A stretch of 64,000 nt of DNA from Pedobacter punctiformis (GTDB lineage Bacteria > Bacteroidota > Bacteroidia > Sphingobacteriales > Sphingobacteriaceae). Position numbers and translations under genes: made by a program. This document shows positions 28,211 through 36,351 of this stretch, piece by piece. Every line of letters starts with the position of its first letter. Position 1 is the first letter of the stretch. Location: contig NZ_JAPWGM010000003.1 in NCBI RefSeq assembly GCF_027213715.1, forward strand, positions 558,001 through 622,000, given 5' to 3'. Below the pieces are notes generated by a model. That model worked only from the letters and a program-made list of their open reading frames with translations, made no database searches and was not told the DNA's origin.

Positions 28211-29293
28211 TCATTTTTTAAAGCTTTTTTTATTTAACCAGACGGTAATAATGGTATTAAATACCACGCAGACACCAATGAGCAAAAAGATTAACAGAAA
28301 ATTGCCCAGATTTTGAAGTAGAATAGTGGATATAATAATGACCACGTTTAATCCAGCGGTTAGCCAAACAATTTCGTTCGGTTTTAACCCTAAACGCTCC
28401 AGGCGGTGATGAATGTGATTTCGATCTCCTCTGAATGGAGATTTTCTCTTTAAAATACGGATACAGAAAATCCTTAATGAATCAAAAATAGGAACAATCA
28501 AAATCGATACAGCAATTGCTGGTGCAGAAAAATAATCAGGGGTAAATGTGCTTGTAAATTTATTCATTTCGATAAATTTTATGGCTAGGGCAGCACAAAT
28601 CAAACCCGTAATTAAGGCACCTGTATCGCCCATAAATATTTTAGCGGGATACCAGTTAAATTTCAAAAAACCTCCTATTGCACCCATGAGTGCAAAAGCA
28701 ATAAAGGCATAAGGTATTGCCCCCATCAATGAAAACAAAATACCGAAGGTAAGCGTAGCAATAATACCTATTGTAGCAGCCAAACCATCAATTCCATCAA
28801 TTAAATTAAATGCATTATTTAAGAAAATAATCAGAATCACAGAAAAAACACCTCCCCAAAACATATTCATATCCCCGATATTGAATACACCATAAAGACT
28901 GGTTAGCCTAAAACTTCCAAAAGAAACTAATATAATGGCAACCAAAAGTTGTAACACAAACTTGGTGCTGGTGCTGGTTCCGTAAACATCATCTTTTAAA
29001 CCCAAAGCGGCTAATATAATGCAGGAAACAATTAAAAAATTAGCTTCTTTAAAATTAATTAGTGCTGAAAAAAGCAGAATACTGATGGTAAAACTGGCTA
29101 CAATTGCCAAACCTCCTAAGCGTGAAATATTCCTTTTGTGGTTCTTCCGGTGTAAATCATTGCTATCAAATAAATTATATTTTAGAGAAGCATAAATAAC
29201 AGATGGGATACTAAACAATACGATTGCAAAGGCTAAAAATGCTATAGCTAAATAGAAAAATTCGGGATGAATATTTAGAAGATCTTTATGCAA
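28211..29293 (-). CDS. WecA/TagO-like undecaprenyl-phosphate sugar-1-phosphate transferase
   Basis: The 360-residue membrane protein belongs to the MraY/WecA family, which starts lipid-linked glycan synthesis by moving a HexNAc-1-phosphate to undecaprenyl phosphate. It has GLKDDVYGTS (about residues 97-106), FNLIDGIDGLAA (about 162-173), KIFMGDTGALITG (about 217-229) and the HHRLERLG loop (about 293-300), with about ten membrane segments. The start is TTG at 29293. It is the only initiating transferase seen in the window and could prime the glycan made by the 32-62 kb cluster. Confidence 0.88.
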   Translation of the reverse strand: MHKDLLNIHPEFFYLAIAFLAFAIVLFSIPSVIYASLKYNLFDSNDLHRKNHKRNISRLGGLAIVASFTISILLFSALINFKEANFLIVSCIILAALGLKDDVYGTSTSTKFVLQLLVAIILVSFGSFRLTSLYGVFNIGDMNMFWGGVFSVILIIFLNNAFNLIDGIDGLAATIGIIATLTFGILFSLMGAIPYAFIAFALMGAIGGFLKFNWYPAKIFMGDTGALITGLICAALAIKFIEMNKFTSTFTPDYFSAPAIAVSILIVPIFDSLRIFCIRILKRKSPFRGDRNHIHHRLERLGLKPNEIVWLTAGLNVVIIISTILLQNLGNFLLIFLLIGVCVVFNTIITVWLNKKSFKK

Positions 29294-29343
29294 AACGAAA
29301 GAATTATGACTAACAAATATACTAAATTAGCTAACTAATCAGA

Positions 29344-30093
29344 CTAAAACCCACTAAACTGGCCTAGCTTAGAAAACTTTTTCCTAAATAAAGCCAGTAA
29401 TGGCCAGCGAATTTTATTTCTTTTCAGTGCTTTATAATCATAAAATGCGGCATCTATCCTGCTTTTTAACGATTGATTACTAACGCCACCCGTACGCATA
29501 TTTACCATGAGATAAGGTAAATAAGTGGTTTTAATTTTATGAATATAAAAATACCTTAATATTAAATCATAATCTGCAGCAGTGCCAAGATCCAGTGCAT
29601 AAACTCCAAACAGATCAAATAGCGATCTTTTTAAATATAATGTTGGATGTGCAGGCATCCATCCCCGCTCAACATCATTAAAATCAGCCGGTTTTGAACG
29701 CCAGTTTCTGATTATTTTCTTTGTTGCCGGATCAACATAATTTAAGTCGCCATAAAGCCCTTCAATCTGTGGTTCTTTTATAAACGCATCTGCAACCAAA
29801 CTTAATATATCTTTTCCGGCTAATACATCATCCGCGTTTAACAAGCCAATTACCTCTCCGGTAGCCAGTGCAATGCCTTTATTTATGGCATCATACAAAC
29901 CCTTATCTTTTTCGGAAACAAAATGATGAATTTTAGATTTATACCTTTCTATAATTGAAAGTGTACTGTCTGTTGACCCCCCATCCACCACAATATATTC
30001 AACATCGGCATAATCCTGCGCTAAAATGGATTGAATACAATCTTCTAAATAAGCTTCGGCATTATAAACTACAGTGATCACAGATATCTTCAT
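29344..30093 (-). CDS. Family 2 glycosyltransferase
   Basis: This 249-residue GT-A enzyme has the N-terminal [20 protein letters not shown] (about residues 4-23), VDGGSTDST (about 37-45), and the metal-binding region GLLNADD (about 83-89). Its profile recalls WcaA/WcaE-type transferases that add sugars to colanic-acid-like repeats. It lies 50 bp before the WecA-like gene on the same strand and probably adds an early sugar to the primed lipid; the donor sugar cannot be read from the sequence. Confidence 0.88.
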   Translation of the reverse strand: MKISVITVVYNAEAYLEDCIQSILAQDYADVEYIVVDGGSTDSTLSIIERYKSKIHHFVSEKDKGLYDAINKGIALATGEVIGLLNADDVLAGKDILSLVADAFIKEPQIEGLYGDLNYVDPATKKIIRNWRSKPADFNDVERGWMPAHPTLYLKRSLFDLFGVYALDLGTAADYDLILRYFYIHKIKTTYLPYLMVNMRTGGVSNQSLKSRIDAAFYDYKALKRNKIRWPLLALFRKKFSKLGQFSGF

Positions 30094-30177
30094 TTCAAGC
30101 TTAGCCTATTAAAGTAATCAGGTATTACTGAGGTAAAGATAATAACTGAAGGAAAGTTTAGGGATAAATACCCAAAA

Positions 30178-30185
30178 CAAAGTTA
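30178..30185 (-). promoter_or_regulatory. Possible -7 element for the GT2-WecA pair
   Basis: Minus-strand TAACTTTG matches TAnnTTTG perfectly and overlaps the end of the small Cys-rich gene, 85 nt before the GT2 start. No -33 element is seen. Confidence 0.3.
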
Positions 30186-30626
30186 ATTAAATTCAGTGTC
30201 GTTAAAGTTTTTTCTTTTCTGAATCCATATAAAACCAATTAAACCGGTGGCTAAACCTAATGGCAGGCAATAATCATCGAGATCGCAGGCAATCATATTA
30301 AACGTACCCTCATATCCGTAAGTAGTAGTACCCAAACAAACACAAATGCCTGCCAAACATAAACCAAGGCTTGAACATACTGCACAAGTATTGCCAGTTG
30401 TACTTACCGCTTGCCAGCTACAATAATTAGTGGATAAAGAAGTATTTGAAGAATTGTTGTATAGCACATATCCACCCGTTAATAAATTAATATTTTTGGA
30501 AGTAAATACCTTATTATAGTTTGCTCCGGCATCAGTTATTAAACAGCCCGTAGCTGTCCCCTGGCCGAATAGGGCTTGTGGAAATATAAATACAAGCGAA
30601 AGCATCAGCAGCCTAAAATTCTTCAT
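30183..30626 (-). CDS. Small secreted Cys-rich protein with C-terminal sorting signal, candidate exosortase cargo A
   Basis: The 147-residue protein has a signal peptide (cleavage probably after LFGQ, about residue 22), a Cys-rich middle with GCLITD, KVFTSK, SLSTNYCSW and CAVC, and a tripartite C-terminus: CDLDD (114-118), a hydrophobic stretch, then the basic QKRK (136-139). The whole layout is shared with the gene ending at 31492. It resembles the PID-CTERM class of sorting signals, with D-L in place of P-I. The start is ATG at 30626; an adjacent in-frame GTG at 30629 is also possible. The function of the mature domain is unknown. Confidence 0.75.
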   Translation of the reverse strand: MKNFRLLMLSLVFIFPQALFGQGTATGCLITDAGANYNKVFTSKNINLLTGGYVLYNNSSNTSLSTNYCSWQAVSTTGNTCAVCSSLGLCLAGICVCLGTTTYGYEGTFNMIACDLDDYCLPLGLATGLIGFIWIQKRKNFNDTEFN

Positions 30627-30833
30627 CACAGTACTTATTATAAGGATATTATAAATTTAACGACTAAAGCAGATGATCTTGTCGTTCTTTTTGTTCATTC
30701 CTTTAGTGAATAAGAGAAATAATAAAAATAAACATGGAAAGTTATATGGATCTATTCAGAATGTTCTACATGCAAACGAAATTCGCTACAGATGCAATAA
30801 AATATCTAATCCTAATAAATGACACTTATTTAA

Positions 30834-31256
30834 TTATGCTAAAAATGATTTTCTAACTAAAAAGCAACCTATACCACCTAATGAGAAAAGTAGAAATAAT
30901 GTATTGTTATCGATCGGACAATTAGTTACTGGTCCGGTAAAATATCCATAATCGCCAGTTAAATAAATTCCAGTGCCATAAGTGGTTCTGTAATAACATC
31001 CACCGGCAGAAACAAGATTCCATTTATAACATGGGTATTGCGTGATGTCATACTGTACTGTCCATTCTGAATATCGACCGGTTGAGGATGGTTGATACCG
31101 TGGTTTAGAGGGAATGCCTCCGTTATCAACATAGGTTTGATAAACACGTTTAGGCGAGGTTTGAGACATACAGCCATTTCCAACAATAGGCTGAGCATAA
31201 GACGATATAAATAGCAAGCAGATTATGCCTGTTAAAAATAGGGATAAACGATTCAT
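30834..31256 (-). CDS. Small secreted protein with CPIDN C-terminal sorting signal, candidate exosortase cargo B
   Basis: The 140-residue protein has a signal peptide (cleavage near SYAQ, residue 22), a short Tyr- and Cys-containing domain, and a C-terminus made of TNCPIDN (111-117), a hydrophobic stretch (118-134) and VRKS. It is more distant from its two neighbours in the middle (NGCM, KRVYQT, YSEW and PCYKW instead of the repeated cysteine motifs), but the sorting signal is the same. It has its own candidate promoter and an upstream palindrome. The mature function is unknown. Confidence 0.75.
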   Translation of the reverse strand: MNRLSLFLTGIICLLFISSYAQPIVGNGCMSQTSPKRVYQTYVDNGGIPSKPRYQPSSTGRYSEWTVQYDITQYPCYKWNLVSAGGCYYRTTYGTGIYLTGDYGYFTGPVTNCPIDNNTLFLLFSLGGIGCFLVRKSFLA

Positions 31257-31337
31257 ACGATAAGGAGATAGACAACAATTTTTTTCGGCATTTATAAAAT
31301 ACCAAACTAATAACGCTTTAACACTTTATTATTGCTA

Positions 31338-31364
31338 CAAATGTATTCAAAACACGTAAAACAA
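31338..31364 (-). promoter_or_regulatory. Candidate promoter of cargo gene B
   Basis: On the minus strand TTTG ends at 31362, and TACATTTG (a perfect -7 element) follows after 16 nt at 31345-31338. The predicted leader is about 75 nt. The palindrome at 31385-31400 lies about 20 bp upstream of the -33 element, an activator-like position. Confidence 0.5.
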
Positions 31365-31384
31365 ATATTACAAAACCTAAAAAT

Positions 31385-31400
31385 ATTGACAATTATCAAT
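31385..31400. promoter_or_regulatory. Palindromic operator candidate upstream of cargo gene B
   Basis: ATTGAC-AATT-ATCAAT is an inverted repeat with one mismatch. Together with the following ACA it matches the site at 31944-31962 except at two positions. Confidence 0.45.
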
Positions 31401-31491
31401 ACAAAAAATGCACGCTGACAGCTTCCTTAAAAGCCATCAGTTAAGGTCTACTTTTGAGCTATTACCTGATAAAAAACAGTTTAATTAAGAT

Positions 31492-31875
31492 TTAGTTTTG
31501 TCCCAGTTGTATTAAGTTTCTTCTTCTTAAAACAAAAAAACCTAAGCCGCCGGTTCCTAATAAAAGAAATGGGATAGAATCATCTATTGGACAGGGAACC
31601 ATACTAAAGTTAGCTGCTTCAATCCCAATCTGCGAACCAGTGAGACAGATACCAAAAAACAAACCCGTATTACAAACATTACATGATGGACCACTTGCAG
31701 GCGTCCAATTGCAATAACCTGCAGAGAGCGAAGTTGATGCTCCAGGATCATAATAGCCACCACCACCTTTTGATGTATAAACTTTCTTATCTGGCAACAA
31801 GCAGCCGCCTACTGCATAGCTGAGCTTGCCATACATAACAAAGCAAATAATCAATATATATTTCAACTTACTCAT
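31492..31875 (-). CDS. Small secreted Cys-rich protein with CPIDD C-terminal sorting signal, candidate exosortase cargo C
   Basis: The 127-residue protein has a signal peptide (residues 1-21, ending LSYA), then GGCLLPD, KVYTSKGGGGYY, SLSAGYCNW and CNVC, matching cargo A block by block. It ends in CPIDD (95-99), a hydrophobic stretch with GTGGLGFFVL, and RRR (117-119). I start at ATG 31875; the upstream in-frame start at 31932 adds 19 residues ahead of the signal peptide. This is the clearest of the three sorting signals. The mature function is unknown. Confidence 0.78.
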   Translation of the reverse strand: MSKLKYILIICFVMYGKLSYAVGGCLLPDKKVYTSKGGGGYYDPGASTSLSAGYCNWTPASGPSCNVCNTGLFFGICLTGSQIGIEAANFSMVPCPIDDSIPFLLLGTGGLGFFVLRRRNLIQLGQN

Positions 31876-31943
31876 AAAATCAAATTCAAAATTAAACAAA
31901 ATAGCCTTTAAAATGTATCTATAAGAAGACAAAAAGCCTAATT

Positions 31944-31959
31944 ATTGACAATAGTCAAT
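31944..31959. promoter_or_regulatory. Palindromic operator candidate upstream of cargo gene C
   Basis: ATTGAC-AATA-GTCAAT is a perfect 6-bp inverted repeat with a 4-bp spacer, 69 bp upstream of the cargo C ATG and in the divergent region that also faces the polysaccharide operon. It matches the site at 31385-31400. Confidence 0.5.
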
Positions 31960-32395
31960 ACAATTATTTCAAAATACATAAGCCTTTCATTTAATCACCT
32001 TACAGAAATCTTAATCTTCTAAGAATCAATATTTTCAGCGTCTAAAATTATAGGGCTCTCAAAACTTTGCTCAGTTGAATAAGGCAAAGCAGGCGCCAAG
32101 AATAGCTTCTACTATTACACGGGGTAAATAAGCCCCTTAAATACACATTAAATAGAATTAACGAAATATCTGGGCTTATTTCGGAGTTTTAAAAACTCAA
32201 TAAAATCTGTGGAATTTTAAAAATAGAGGATTTTTTTACCCAAAAAGCCCCAATCCAAAAAACAGAGTTGTTCATTTTGATCAGATAATTTAGATTTTAG
32301 TGTGGTTTTGGAGATACCATTTCTTTTAAACATCTTTAAATCTTATTTTTGTTTAACATCCTATTTATTCAATCCTATACTCCAGGAATATTAAT
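31960..32395. other. Divergent intergenic region before the polysaccharide operon
   Basis: No convincing gene is seen in about 440 bp. It holds a GGGG-N8-CCCC hairpin (32122-32137), a perfect GAGTTTT-A-AAAACTC hairpin (32184-32198), and a TAnnTTTG match near the right end. Because the operon encodes an UpxY-type antiterminator, this is where a recognition element would be expected, but I cannot point to one. Confidence 0.5.
32344..32351 (+). promoter_or_regulatory. Candidate -7 element of the polysaccharide operon
   Basis: TATTTTTG is a perfect TAnnTTTG match, 44 bp upstream of the first operon gene. No TTG is found at the normal -33 spacing, so it may need an activator or may not be the real promoter. 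Confidence 0.4.
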
Positions 32396-33217
32396 ATGCA
32401 AAGACCTCATTATTTAAAACATTTTTTATTACCCGTAATTTGTCTATTAATACTTACGTCGTGCGGTGTACGAAAAGAACACAGTCTTTTTAATGCCCCG
32501 AGTGATATCGTTACCGATACAATTAAGCAGGTGTATGTTGTAAATGATCAGGGAATTAGCGATGCTTATTACAAAATTAAACCGAACGACCAGTTAGCGG
32601 TAAGAAATGTTCAAAATCCAGAATTTGGAGCTACTGCTCCGGGGGCTCCCTCTAATAATGTATCTTATAGTTCGCAACAAACCGGAACAGCTCAAAATAT
32701 ACTGTCCTATCCGGTAGAATCCGATGGAATGGTTAATTTACCAGCCATTGGCAAGGTAGAAGTTGTGGGCTTAACCAGAAGAGAGGCAGCTATAAAAATT
32801 CAGGATATTTATAAAAGTAAGTTACTTAAAGACCCTATTATTGAGCTGAGTGTGGTAAATTTGAAAGTAACGTTACTTGGCGAATTTAATAAACAGGGAA
32901 ATTTTCTTTTAGAGCGGGACAATACAAGCTTAATTGAAATTATTGGTGCAGCAGGCGGGATTACTAAAACAGCTGACCCTAAAACATTAAAAATTATTCG
33001 TGGCGACCACAGCCATCCGGAAATTATTTATGTAAACCTGAATGACATTAACAGTTTAGCCAGTCAAAAACTTATTCTTCAAAATAATGACATTATTGTC
33101 TTACAGCAAACTAAAGGAGCAGCAACCAGCGACAAACTTCAAAGCTTTAACAATATTTTACAACCACTTCTTGTTGTTGTAAACCTTGCTGTTTTAATTT
33201 TTACAATTACGCGTTAA
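32396..33217 (+). CDS. Polysaccharide export outer-membrane lipoprotein (Wza/OPX family)
   Basis: Wza-like proteins form the outer-membrane conduit for capsule or exopolysaccharide. The 273-residue protein has a lipoprotein signal with lipobox LTSC (Cys23), a polysaccharide-export domain beginning YYKIKPNDQLAVR (about residues 60-72), an SLBB-type repeat (about 153-230) and a C-terminal hydrophobic helix (about 250-272) that could span the outer membrane or contact the kinase. It is the first gene of the operon, 1 bp before the Wzc-like gene. Confidence 0.9.
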   Translation: MQRPHYLKHFLLPVICLLILTSCGVRKEHSLFNAPSDIVTDTIKQVYVVNDQGISDAYYKIKPNDQLAVRNVQNPEFGATAPGAPSNNVSYSSQQTGTAQNILSYPVESDGMVNLPAIGKVEVVGLTRREAAIKIQDIYKSKLLKDPIIELSVVNLKVTLLGEFNKQGNFLLERDNTSLIEIIGAAGGITKTADPKTLKIIRGDHSHPEIIYVNLNDINSLASQKLILQNNDIIVLQQTKGAATSDKLQSFNNILQPLLVVVNLAVLIFTITR

Positions 33218-33218
33218 G

Positions 33219-35627
33219 ATGGAAAATACAGAACAGTATACACAAAAGAAACCCGTAAGTCAAAGTATAGATTTCTATAAAATATTTCGTGTTTTTTTTA
33301 GCAGATGGTATTGGATCGCGGGTACGGTGATTATTGCTTTATGTGGTGCATGGCTATATCTTTGGTACACCCCGCCAATTTACCAAACCGGGGCATCGCT
33401 AAAACTGGAAGAAAGTAGCCCTTCATCTATGGGTTCGGGCAGTCAAACACCAATGCAAAACTATAGCTATACAGATAAAATTCAGGCAGAAAGTTTTACT
33501 ATCCGAAGTAACGAAGTGATAATGAATGCGGTTAAAACACTCGATTATAAAGTTAGTTATTATTTAAAAGGCCGTATCCGTACACCAACGGAATTATATC
33601 CTAAAATTCCTTTTATTATTGAAATTATTAAGCAGGACAGCGTAAATTTTAGCCGCTCTCTTTACGAAATTACAGCCGTTGATGATAAACATTTTGAGCT
33701 ATCCTCAGAAGAAAACAAACAAAAAACAACCTACGCTTACGACCAGCAAATCAATGCTGGTAACATGATTTTCCGTATAAAAGATAAGGTTCCATCAAAT
33801 GGTGTTTACCAGTTTAAGTTTAACAGCAAAGAAGATTTTATTGGCCGGGCTATGGGTGGGTTAAATATTGGAGAAGCAGCCCGTTTTACTAATGTAATGA
33901 GTTTGAGCCAAACGGATGGTAATGCCGTTTTTGCCGCTGACATTTTAAATGCCATCATGAAAGAGTATGTAAAGTATGATGTAATTCAAAGAAGGAGATC
34001 GGCAAGGCAAACTGTTGATTTTATTGATAATCAATTGGGTTTTATCAATACCGAAGCCGGAAAATCTGGAAGTAACTTGGCGAATTACAAAACACAGAAC
34101 AGAATGGTAGATATGACTTCATCTACCACCATGACTGTAGGCAAATTATCAGATTTCGAAAAACAGAAGACAGAACTTAACATTAAACAGCTTGGCATCA
34201 GACAACTGGAAGAGCAGATTAATAATAACCGCAGTAAAGTTGAGATTGGCCTCGATTTGGAAGGCGATATCTCGAACGGCCTGGGTATTCTAGTTGGCCA
34301 GTTAAACACGCTTTTGGCTAACAGAGAAATCAAGCTTAATCAGTTTAATGCAGAATCGCAACCGGTTAAACAAATTGATCAGCAAATTGCAAATGTTAAA
34401 GCCAATATTAAAAGCAGCATCCAGGGAATGCGTAGCCGGAACGAGCAAACCATCCGGTATATAGACAATCAAATTGCAGGCGTAAACCAAAGCATTAGTA
34501 CCATACCTGTTAAGGAGCAAAATTTTGTTAAACTTCAAACAAACTTTGAAGTAAATAATAAAGTGCGCTCCTTTCTTTCAGAAAAAAAGCTGGAGGCACA
34601 AATGAATGCAGCAGCTATTGTACCAGGAGCATCAATTGTAAACCCTGCCTACCCTTCTTACTTTTCAATTTCGCCAGACAGCAGAAAAATATATAGCACA
34701 GCAATATTTTTTGGCCTGGCGGCCGGTTTTGGGCTTATTTTGCTGGTCCGTTTCTTAAACCCATATATTTATGATAAAGAAACCGTTGAAGGATTAACAC
34801 ATACCCCTATTATTGGGGTTATTCGGAAATTTCCGGATTATATTGATCAGGATAGCAGACAGGCACTCTCAATATCAAAACCTAAATCTGTTTTCGCTGA
34901 ATCTGTTCGTTCTGTACGTACCAACTTAAGTTTTTTAGCCAGTCACAAAAAAAGTAAAACCATTTGCATTACTTCCGAGATTTCTGGCGAAGGTAAATCA
35001 TTTGTAACGGTTAATCTCGCCAGTACACTTGCATTAATTGAAAAGAAAGTTATTCTTATCGCTGCAGATTTAAGAAAATCAAAGTTGCATAAAGCTTTTG
35101 GCAGTGATAATAAAAAGGGATTAAGTACACTCCTTTCAGAACAACATACACTGGAAGAAGTCCTTGTTCATGATGAAATGCACCACATTGATTTTATCCC
35201 GTCGGGACCAGTGCCACCAAACCCTTCTGAATTATTGCATACTGATGCCATGAAAAAACTATTGGATAAATTAAGTCCTATTTACGATTACATTTTAGTT
35301 GATACTGCTCCTGTAGGCTTGGTTTCTGATGCAATTCCGCTTATCCGTAAATCAGATGTAAATTTATTTGTTATTCGTTCAGGCGTATCTCAGCAAAGAG
35401 CTGCAGCAATTCCCGAACGTTTATCCCGTGAATATGGACTAAGTAATTTAGCTATTATTTTAAATGCTTTTGGCGACGATGCCCTTTATTCTAACTATTA
35501 CACTACAGATTATAGTCGCGGAGGAGGCAACAGCACTTATTATTATTCTGATTACTCAGGTTATTCAGGTTCAGGTTATTATGAAGATGAGAACCGGAAA
35601 TGGTGGATGTTTTGGAAGAAAAAGTAA
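33219..35627 (+). CDS. Polysaccharide co-polymerase with bacterial tyrosine kinase domain (Wzc family)
   Basis: The 802-residue inner-membrane protein has a Wzz domain between two membrane helices (about residues 30-50 and 490-510), a long coiled-coil periplasmic part and a cytoplasmic BY-kinase. Kinase motifs are Walker A GEGKS (590-594), Walker A' in LIAADLRKSKLH, and Walker B YILVDTAP (Asp695). A Tyr-rich tail with about fifteen tyrosines (about 758-795, including STYYYSDYSGYSGSGYYE) is the expected autophosphorylation cluster. Such proteins control chain length and export with the Wza partner encoded directly upstream. Confidence 0.93.
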   Translation: MENTEQYTQKKPVSQSIDFYKIFRVFFSRWYWIAGTVIIALCGAWLYLWYTPPIYQTGASLKLEESSPSSMGSGSQTPMQNYSYTDKIQAESFTIRSNEVIMNAVKTLDYKVSYYLKGRIRTPTELYPKIPFIIEIIKQDSVNFSRSLYEITAVDDKHFELSSEENKQKTTYAYDQQINAGNMIFRIKDKVPSNGVYQFKFNSKEDFIGRAMGGLNIGEAARFTNVMSLSQTDGNAVFAADILNAIMKEYVKYDVIQRRRSARQTVDFIDNQLGFINTEAGKSGSNLANYKTQNRMVDMTSSTTMTVGKLSDFEKQKTELNIKQLGIRQLEEQINNNRSKVEIGLDLEGDISNGLGILVGQLNTLLANREIKLNQFNAESQPVKQIDQQIANVKANIKSSIQGMRSRNEQTIRYIDNQIAGVNQSISTIPVKEQNFVKLQTNFEVNNKVRSFLSEKKLEAQMNAAAIVPGASIVNPAYPSYFSISPDSRKIYSTAIFFGLAAGFGLILLVRFLNPYIYDKETVEGLTHTPIIGVIRKFPDYIDQDSRQALSISKPKSVFAESVRSVRTNLSFLASHKKSKTICITSEISGEGKSFVTVNLASTLALIEKKVILIAADLRKSKLHKAFGSDNKKGLSTLLSEQHTLEEVLVHDEMHHIDFIPSGPVPPNPSELLHTDAMKKLLDKLSPIYDYILVDTAPVGLVSDAIPLIRKSDVNLFVIRSGVSQQRAAAIPERLSREYGLSNLAIILNAFGDDALYSNYYTTDYSRGGGNSTYYYSDYSGYSGSGYYEDENRKWWMFWKKK

Positions 35628-35716
35628 GATAAATTAATACTTCAATTAAGAATACAGGCTTAAAAACAAGTGTTAAATACCTAATCTTAAAGGTTCTTAA
35701 ACTAATTTCTGATTAA

Positions 35717-36223
35717 ATGATTGATAATAGTTATAAGTGGTATCCGGTTTATACCAGATCGAGAATAGAAAAAAAGGCTTACGATGAATTAATCAGAAAA
35801 AATATAATTTCTTATCTGCCCTTAACCAAGAAACTAAAACAATGGAGCGATCGGAAAAAAATTATAGAAGAACCTTTAATTAAATCTTACGTGTTTGTTT
35901 ACATTTCAGCAAAAGAGTATGCTGAAGTATTAATGACTAAAGGCATTGTTAGATTTTTATATTTCTCGGGCAAAATAGCCTCCATACCAGAACAACAAAT
36001 TCAAGATCTGAAATTATTATTAGCAGTTGACCAGGAATTGGAAGTTTTTGAATATGACATTAGCGCAGGAGAAAAGGTAATGATTAAAGCAGGGCCATTT
36101 AAAGGCATAATTGCAGAAATGGTGTCCTTACATAATAAACAACGTATTGTTTTACGTTTACAAAATATGGGTTACTCTATAAACATAAATACGTCATTAG
36201 CTTTTATAGAGCCCTTTAAGTAA
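35717..36223 (+). CDS. UpxY/NusG-like transcription antiterminator
   Basis: The 168-residue protein has an NGN domain starting KWYPVYTRSRIEKKAYDEL (about residues 6-24), with the family's YLPL and KSYVFVYI blocks, and a C-terminal KOW-like part with AGEKVMIKAGPFKGIIAEMV (about 117-136). UpxY proteins in Bacteroides let RNA polymerase read through long capsule operons of their own locus. Here it sits third in the operon, 89 bp after the kinase, and probably supports transcription of the 25 kb downstream. Confidence 0.9.
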   Translation: MIDNSYKWYPVYTRSRIEKKAYDELIRKNIISYLPLTKKLKQWSDRKKIIEEPLIKSYVFVYISAKEYAEVLMTKGIVRFLYFSGKIASIPEQQIQDLKLLLAVDQELEVFEYDISAGEKVMIKAGPFKGIIAEMVSLHNKQRIVLRLQNMGYSININTSLAFIEPFK

Positions 36224-36351
36224 AGTAATCCTTTTCTTTACCGAGGAACAGGATAAAATAAAACCATTTGAAAGATAAGCAGTTACAAAAAATTACATGT
36301 GACTGAGCGGGCGAAGCTGTGCCCCAGCAATTCAGATTAAACCACTAAATA

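Noticed and set aside
30183..31932. Small Cys-rich proteins as Type IX secretion (gliding) cargo
   Set aside because: Their C-termini are a short motif, hydrophobic helix and basic residues, not the beta-sandwich C-terminal domain of Type IX substrates.
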